A stretch of DNA of 64,000 bases. Origin: Gymnopilus junonius. Taxonomy: Eukaryota; Basidiomycota; Agaricomycetes; Agaricales; Galerinaceae. The notes beneath the pieces are model-generated. The model did not search any database and had not been told where the DNA came from. It saw only the letters and a program-made list of their open reading frames with translations. Both the position numbers and the translations under genes were made by a program. The stretch is from positions 372,001 to 436,000 of the forward strand of contig JADNYJ010000004.1 of NCBI GenBank assembly GCA_015501075.1. Reading direction: 5' to 3'. Below are positions 59,600 through 64,000 of this stretch, piece after piece (position 1 is the stretch's first letter; every line of letters starts with the position of its first letter).

Positions 59600-62327
59600 A
59601 TGCCCCCGAACTTCGCTTCTTTGTCCGACGAACTGTACGAAGAACTTGGTTCTGCCTGTCGAGGACACGTTTACAGACGAAGAGACCCAGGGTGAAGATA
59701 TAATGCACCTCCGAGTCTTAAAGCGTCGCTGATATTCTTGTTCAGTTTCCTGGATTATTCCACATTGTTCAATGGCAATGTAGTCTGCCCCTCGAAGGCA
59801 GCAGTTTGCCCTCTTGATGCGGAGGATGTTAGCAGGTACTGCACTTTGTTTATCGGATAAGGGCAGGTCATAACGTTCTGAGCAGGGCCGTATTGTTTTG
59901 CGCAAAGCACTCTCTTTCTCCATCTGTCAAAGCTGGAGGGTATGGAACAGCTGGCTGGGCCATTGGGGGCGACATCATCATTGATCTAAGCATGCTTACT
60001 GACATGGACATTGAGCCGCCAACCGAAAGTGGCTCCTTCACTGGTCTGCGAGACATAGCATCTATTCATAGCAAAGGCAAAAAACCTCAAGAGCCTACCT
60101 CGAATCCTGGCAAACGACGGAGAGAGGATGACGCCAATCTTCGCCACTATGACTCTGCGTCCCAAGTTGTTGCTTCCTTTCTGCGCAACGAGTCTGAGGC
60201 TAGTCGTTACGCCAGCCCGTCCCCAAGCGTAAGGCGACGCATCGACGAGCCTCCAAACTCTGCTCGATCTTCAGTCGCAATAAGTCAGAATTCGTCTGAA
60301 TCATCCACCCTATCGGACTCTGTCTCTGGAAGCTCTCCTGTACCGTCTCCTTCTACGCACGTTACAACACCCTCTATGACCCCTCCTAGCGAAATTCCGC
60401 TTAGCACTCCTATCCAACTTGAACAGTCGATTAGTATCAGTACCTCCTCTGTCAGTGGTCTTCAGACGCAAATCCTTTTGGGTATCTCGAGGCCACAAAT
60501 AATTTTCCTCCTGCGCCACCTCCGACAACCTTGCAATCTACCTATAACCCAGTTCCGTCTACGACTTCGTGGGTGCCTCAGAATCTGACTTTCGCGGATA
60601 TGGCAAACGACCTCGGGCAAATTCCAATTCCAGCCCAAGCGGAGCCCATATATGAACATGCCTACGTTACATTCGGAGCAGGCATGAGGCAGAAGGAAAT
60701 CGACACATTTACAGCCCAGCACAAGCTTGAGGCAAGATACCTCACGGGCAGTGGAGACGGAATTCCTTACCACGTTCCCTTGTAAGTCAGAAATTTTCTA
60801 TCACCTCTGACTGTTCCGACTAAGTTTGTGCCAAGTGCGGCTCATCCTGTTGGTTCTTCCATTATGCTTCTAGGGGGTTTTGGTTTCCTGAGCCGCCTTC
60901 ACGGCCTCAGCATTGATAATCTCGTTGAAGTTGAAATGGTACTAGCGGATGGACGCATTGTATTCGTTAGCGAAAATGAATACCCAGGTACGCCACCTTC
61001 ATTATTTGCACTTTCATGAAGTGTAGTCGAGGATTCTTCATCGCTTTCTAGACCTTTGGTGGGCTCTTCGAGGTGCTGGACCCTGTCTTGGAATAGCCAC
61101 CCGCTACAAAGCCAAAGCATACCCTGTTCCTGTGGTTTTTGCTGGCAATCTGGTCTAGTCAGTCGACATCTATTCTCTTTAAGATCGCACGTATATCTAT
61201 CGATGATCTTTACAGTCGTTTCAATAAGGCTACAGCCCCTTCTCTAATCAAGCATTTCCGGGACTGCGTTAAGGGGGCACCTCGCGAACTTTACGCAAAT
61301 GTTCTTCTCACCGCCGGTCCTGCTGGCAAAGATTCCCTCATGGTTGTTCAAATGTGTTACGTGGGGTCGCGCGAAAAAGGTCAAGAGTACCTTGCGGCTA
61401 TATCCTCTTGGGACGGTGAACGATGTCTTTTGAACGAAGTGGACGAAAAGAGTTTCTTGCACCAGCAGGACAGCGTTGCGCAGGTTTTACGCGGAAAAGG
61501 TAGTATGTTTCGTTCTGACCGAAGCGTTTCTGATGAAATTTATCTTTTAGCTGGTCGACAGTGGTTCATCCGATCGGCACTTATATCATCTTTACCCGAC
61601 GACATAGTCAACGATACGGTGATACAGTTCGCGGATACACCCATTGGTTGCAGTATGTGTCCATTGTTTCCCTGAGCTTGAACGTCATGCCTATTTCTTG
61701 ACCGAAACTCATCCAACTTCATGCGCAGCTTGGCTTTTTGAGCTGGCAGGTGGGGCGATCACTGATTTTGAAGATACGTGTGTCCCCAAATCCAAGAGGG
61801 AAGCTTCTTTTACGATTGCCGCTCTCCACCAGTGGGAAATGGATGTTGACGATGATCGGTGCGTCGATTCTGCGGAAGAAGTGAGTATTGCAACCTTCAT
61901 ATTCTTCTTGCGCGTGTTTTACCTTGCCGTTTATTCATTTTTCCGTCCGTTTACTTATAGTGGATCGCTGGCACATTAAAGCCCGTGCACCTAGGCCACC
62001 TAGGTGGACCATACCCAAGTGTGAGTAAATTTAATCCTCCTCACGGCCCGATCACCCTTTGCCTTGCCCGTTAGCTAATTTGTATAACCACCCATGTAGT
62101 TCCTCGGTCGCCATGAAATACCTGAACGGGTTGAAGCTTGCTTCGGAAGTAACTGGCCTCGTTTGTGCGAGATAAAGTCATTCTACGACCCCAATAACAT
62201 GTTCAAAAACACATTCTGGCCTCTTGATGCCGCTGGAAATGTGGTGGACTCACGTACTCACGAGCCTGCTACTCCCAAGTTCGAACCAAAGCTCCTCGAT
62301 GGAGAAAGTCGCAAGGTCTTTATTTGA
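59600..62327 (+). CDS. FAD-linked oxidoreductase with disordered insert
   Basis: Flavin enzyme of the PCMH/BBE class. Exon 1 starts MPPNFASLSDELYEELGSAC at 59600. After two introns the FAD-binding half continues FCAKHSLSPSVKAGGYGTAG and WAIGGDIIIDLSML. The domain is then interrupted by about 220 residues of Ser/Pro-rich, probably disordered sequence containing a basic cluster (NPGKRRREDDANL). It resumes with YVTFGAGMRQKEIDTF, HPVGSSIMLLGGFGFLSRLH, LVEVEMVLADGRIV and DLWWALRGAGP, followed by a substrate-binding half and the C-terminal YDPNNMFKNTFWPLD. Stop 62325-62327. About ten introns; one within the insert (near 60447-60487) is only about 41 bases. I recall the same insert in other mushroom homologs, so it is probably conserved. 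The substrate is unknown. Confidence 0.86.
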
Positions 62328-62773
62328 ACCTGTACGCAATCCCGAATGGACCCCATCTTTTAACAAATTTCTTGTAAGCTAAATTTATCATGAGTTTTTT
62401 CCAATTTTCATAGCAAACCGGAGTCTTCTTGCTTTCTTATACTGGGGACATAACGCATTGGGACTGTAGGATTGACTCCGCATCACAGTACAATGTTGCT
62501 GCCTCCATGACATAGATATGACTGATCTAGGCCATTCTACAGACCTGCTCTAAAGCTAGATAAAATTTAGGTCATAAATACAAGATCATACGACTGAATT
62601 TTATATATTCGCGACACCTAATAGAGCATTTCCTAACAATTGATGGAAATCGGCTAATAAGTAAGCGCGACGGAAGCGCCCATACCGAAATAGGGCAAAT
62701 TTGACAAACAAGGAATCAATTGGAATCAACCTATCTAATGTAGAATAGGCATACGCTACTGCATGTCACTCAA
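62328..62773. other. convergent intergenic region
   Basis: 446 bases between the stops of the FAD oxidoreductase gene and the secreted Cys-rich gene. No exon was seen; the 3' UTRs of both genes should lie here. Confidence 0.5.
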
Positions 62774-63070
62774 CTATTTCTTGTTCTTGCAGCAGAGAAC
62801 CTTTTGCCCAGTAATACAGCAAGCTCCGTCTCCGCAGCCTCCCCTATCCAGTTCACGGTAACCCTGAGTGGTGCAACCACCTGCGCAGAATGGTGCGGTG
62901 CCCTCCCAGTGACAGCCAACGAGGGCAGGTCTATCCTGAGCGGTATTGTGATTAGCGAAGGCGAGCTCCTCTGAACTTATTGCAGTGTTCAATGTGTGGT
63001 CCTCGGACGGCACAGCGAGTACCATCGTGGCTACTGCTAATAAGCTGCTGACAACGTAAAAAAACTTCAT
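62774..63070 (-). CDS. small secreted cysteine-rich protein
   Basis: 98 residues in one exon. The N-terminus MKFFYVVSSLLAVATMVLAV is a clear signal peptide. The mature part has eight cysteines in the order GCHWEGTAPFCAGGC, RGGCGDGACC and KVLCC and ends KNKK, so four disulfides are likely. The CHWxGTAPFCAG...C...CGDGACC...CC layout recurs in small secreted proteins of mushrooms, whose role is not established. The same frame stays open upstream to an ATG at 63421, but using that start would bury the signal peptide, so the start at 63070 is preferred and the upstream part is taken as leader. Confidence 0.85.
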   Translation of the reverse strand: MKFFYVVSSLLAVATMVLAVPSEDHTLNTAISSEELAFANHNTAQDRPALVGCHWEGTAPFCAGGCTTQGYRELDRGGCGDGACCITGQKVLCCKNKK

Positions 63071-63762
63071 TCTAAACAAGGGCAGATAATCAGAGAAGTA
63101 ATTAGGAAATTGGGAAGTTACTAGCTTGCCTTGACGTATAATCTTTCTATGAGAGAACGAAGAAATACTTTCAAAGACGACTTTCTGACTGTTTTGGGAA
63201 GTACTTACACTGACTGTACTTCTGAGTGGTGTTGATTGATACACCTGGACCTCTGTTGGTGTTCTTATATGCTTCAAATAACCCATTTGCCAAGCATTCT
63301 TCTTGTCGTTGAATCTAGGATCTCCGCTTACAACCACGACAAATTTGTAGTAGTCAACAAGTGGTGATAAGCAATAATATGAGCGATTAAAGGCCTTAGA
63401 ACTATGCCAACAAGGCCGCATTTTTTACAATAGAACTCTTTTTCAGTTCTAAAGTAGAATAAGCGTAACCCATTAGGTTTGACCATCGCTTGGGGGTTAG
63501 GCGGTTCCGATTTGTTCTGCGGTTCTTTCAAGTGATTTACTAGTGTAAGACGGGAATAACTTTAGGGAAGACATGCTTTCAATAAATAAAAAAGGGTGAC
63601 TGACCAAAATTCCAAAGCATATGAATTTCAACGCTGATCTAGCAAATCAACCACTGGCAGTGCAGATCATGTCTTTCAAATAGGGGCGCTACTCGGCGAT
63701 TACCGACGTAACCAACCAGCTCGGCCCGCAATTGCACTCTTACAACATTCCCTGGGGCATTC
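63071..63762. other. divergent upstream region of the secreted protein gene
   Basis: About 0.7 kb upstream of the Cys-rich gene. It contains an open frame in phase with that gene (63421-63071) that has no family similarity and is probably leader sequence. No other exon was supported. Confidence 0.4.
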
Positions 63763-64000
63763 ATGATCAAGTTGGACCACCATCACCGATGGCTGGTTCG
63801 ACATATTTTTTCTTCCCCGCTGAAAAATACCCTATGGCTTTTAGCAGCCTCTATCTTGCTCTGGTTGTCCTACTTACTTCCAATCCCAGTACGTGGCCTT
63901 TTGTTTTCCTTGACGTATCTTGCATCTGGGTAGGGCGATGGGCAATGTTGTCTAAACATTGTTCCCTCAACGCATATTTGTTAATATCGTTTAATGAGGA
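63763..64000 (+). CDS. possible first exon of a membrane protein, cut by window end
   Basis: An ATG at 63763 opens 42 codons (MIKLDHHHRWLVRHIFSSPL onward) with one strong hydrophobic segment (WLLAASILLWLSYLLPIP), ending at a good gtacgt donor after 63888. The next exon would lie beyond or near the right edge. A membrane-anchored or type II protein would fit, but the evidence is one exon only. Confidence 0.3.

Noticed and set aside
1..64000. CRISPR arrays, bacterial operons or ribosome binding sites
   Set aside because: The DNA is clearly eukaryotic with spliceosomal introns, and no regularly spaced direct repeats were found.

Overview
The window is intron-rich eukaryotic DNA with the gene style of a basidiomycete fungus, most likely an Agaricomycete. 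Coding exons are broken by introns of about 45-110 bases with GT...AG ends and CTRAY-like branch points. Intergenic gaps are short, and genes lie on both strands. Many products match families typical of mushroom-forming fungi: a short BTB protein, a MOCOS-like enzyme without a MOSC domain, an FAD oxidoreductase with a disordered insert, and a secreted eight-cysteine protein. Exons were joined by eye, so spans are firmer than individual splice sites.

Left part (1-19 kb): the 5' end of an NADH pyrophosphatase, an Ime2/Crk1-type kinase that has lost its catalytic lysine, an uncertain spliced ORF, a BTB/POZ protein, the vesicle tether Uso1/p115, a class V aminotransferase of the Mo-cofactor sulfurase type, a 2.4 kb poor stretch, a Pus9/Rib2-like tRNA pseudouridine synthase, the splicing factor Cwc15, and an unrecognised acidic/coiled-coil protein.

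Middle (19-45 kb): two adjacent F-BAR genes (one divergent, one canonical with SH3), Elongator subunit Elp1 divergent from the rRNA-processing factor Efg1, an unrecognised gene with two apparent -1 frame breaks, a poor stretch holding a telomere-like palindrome, a multi-pass membrane protein, a decayed eIF2B-delta copy, a 5'-nucleotidase-type phosphatase, and a divergent pair of NIF3-like protein and coatomer zeta.

Right part (45-64 kb): a ~100-residue membrane protein, a third F-BAR/SH3 protein with a long Q/P-rich linker, a CHY-type zinc protein, a second copy of the membrane-protein family, a Yar1-like ankyrin protein, a 2.9 kb poor stretch, the FAD oxidoreductase, the secreted Cys-rich protein, and the possible start of a gene running off the right edge.

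Most genes are ordinary housekeeping genes in trafficking (Uso1, coatomer zeta), RNA metabolism (Elp1, Efg1, Cwc15, Pus9) and cortex/cytokinesis (F-BARs). The notable signal is local paralogy and decay: three F-BAR genes, two copies of one membrane-protein family, a probable pseudokinase and an eIF2B-delta pseudogene. I found no CRISPR array, rRNA, convincing tRNA, intact transposon, or evidence for a wholly new system.
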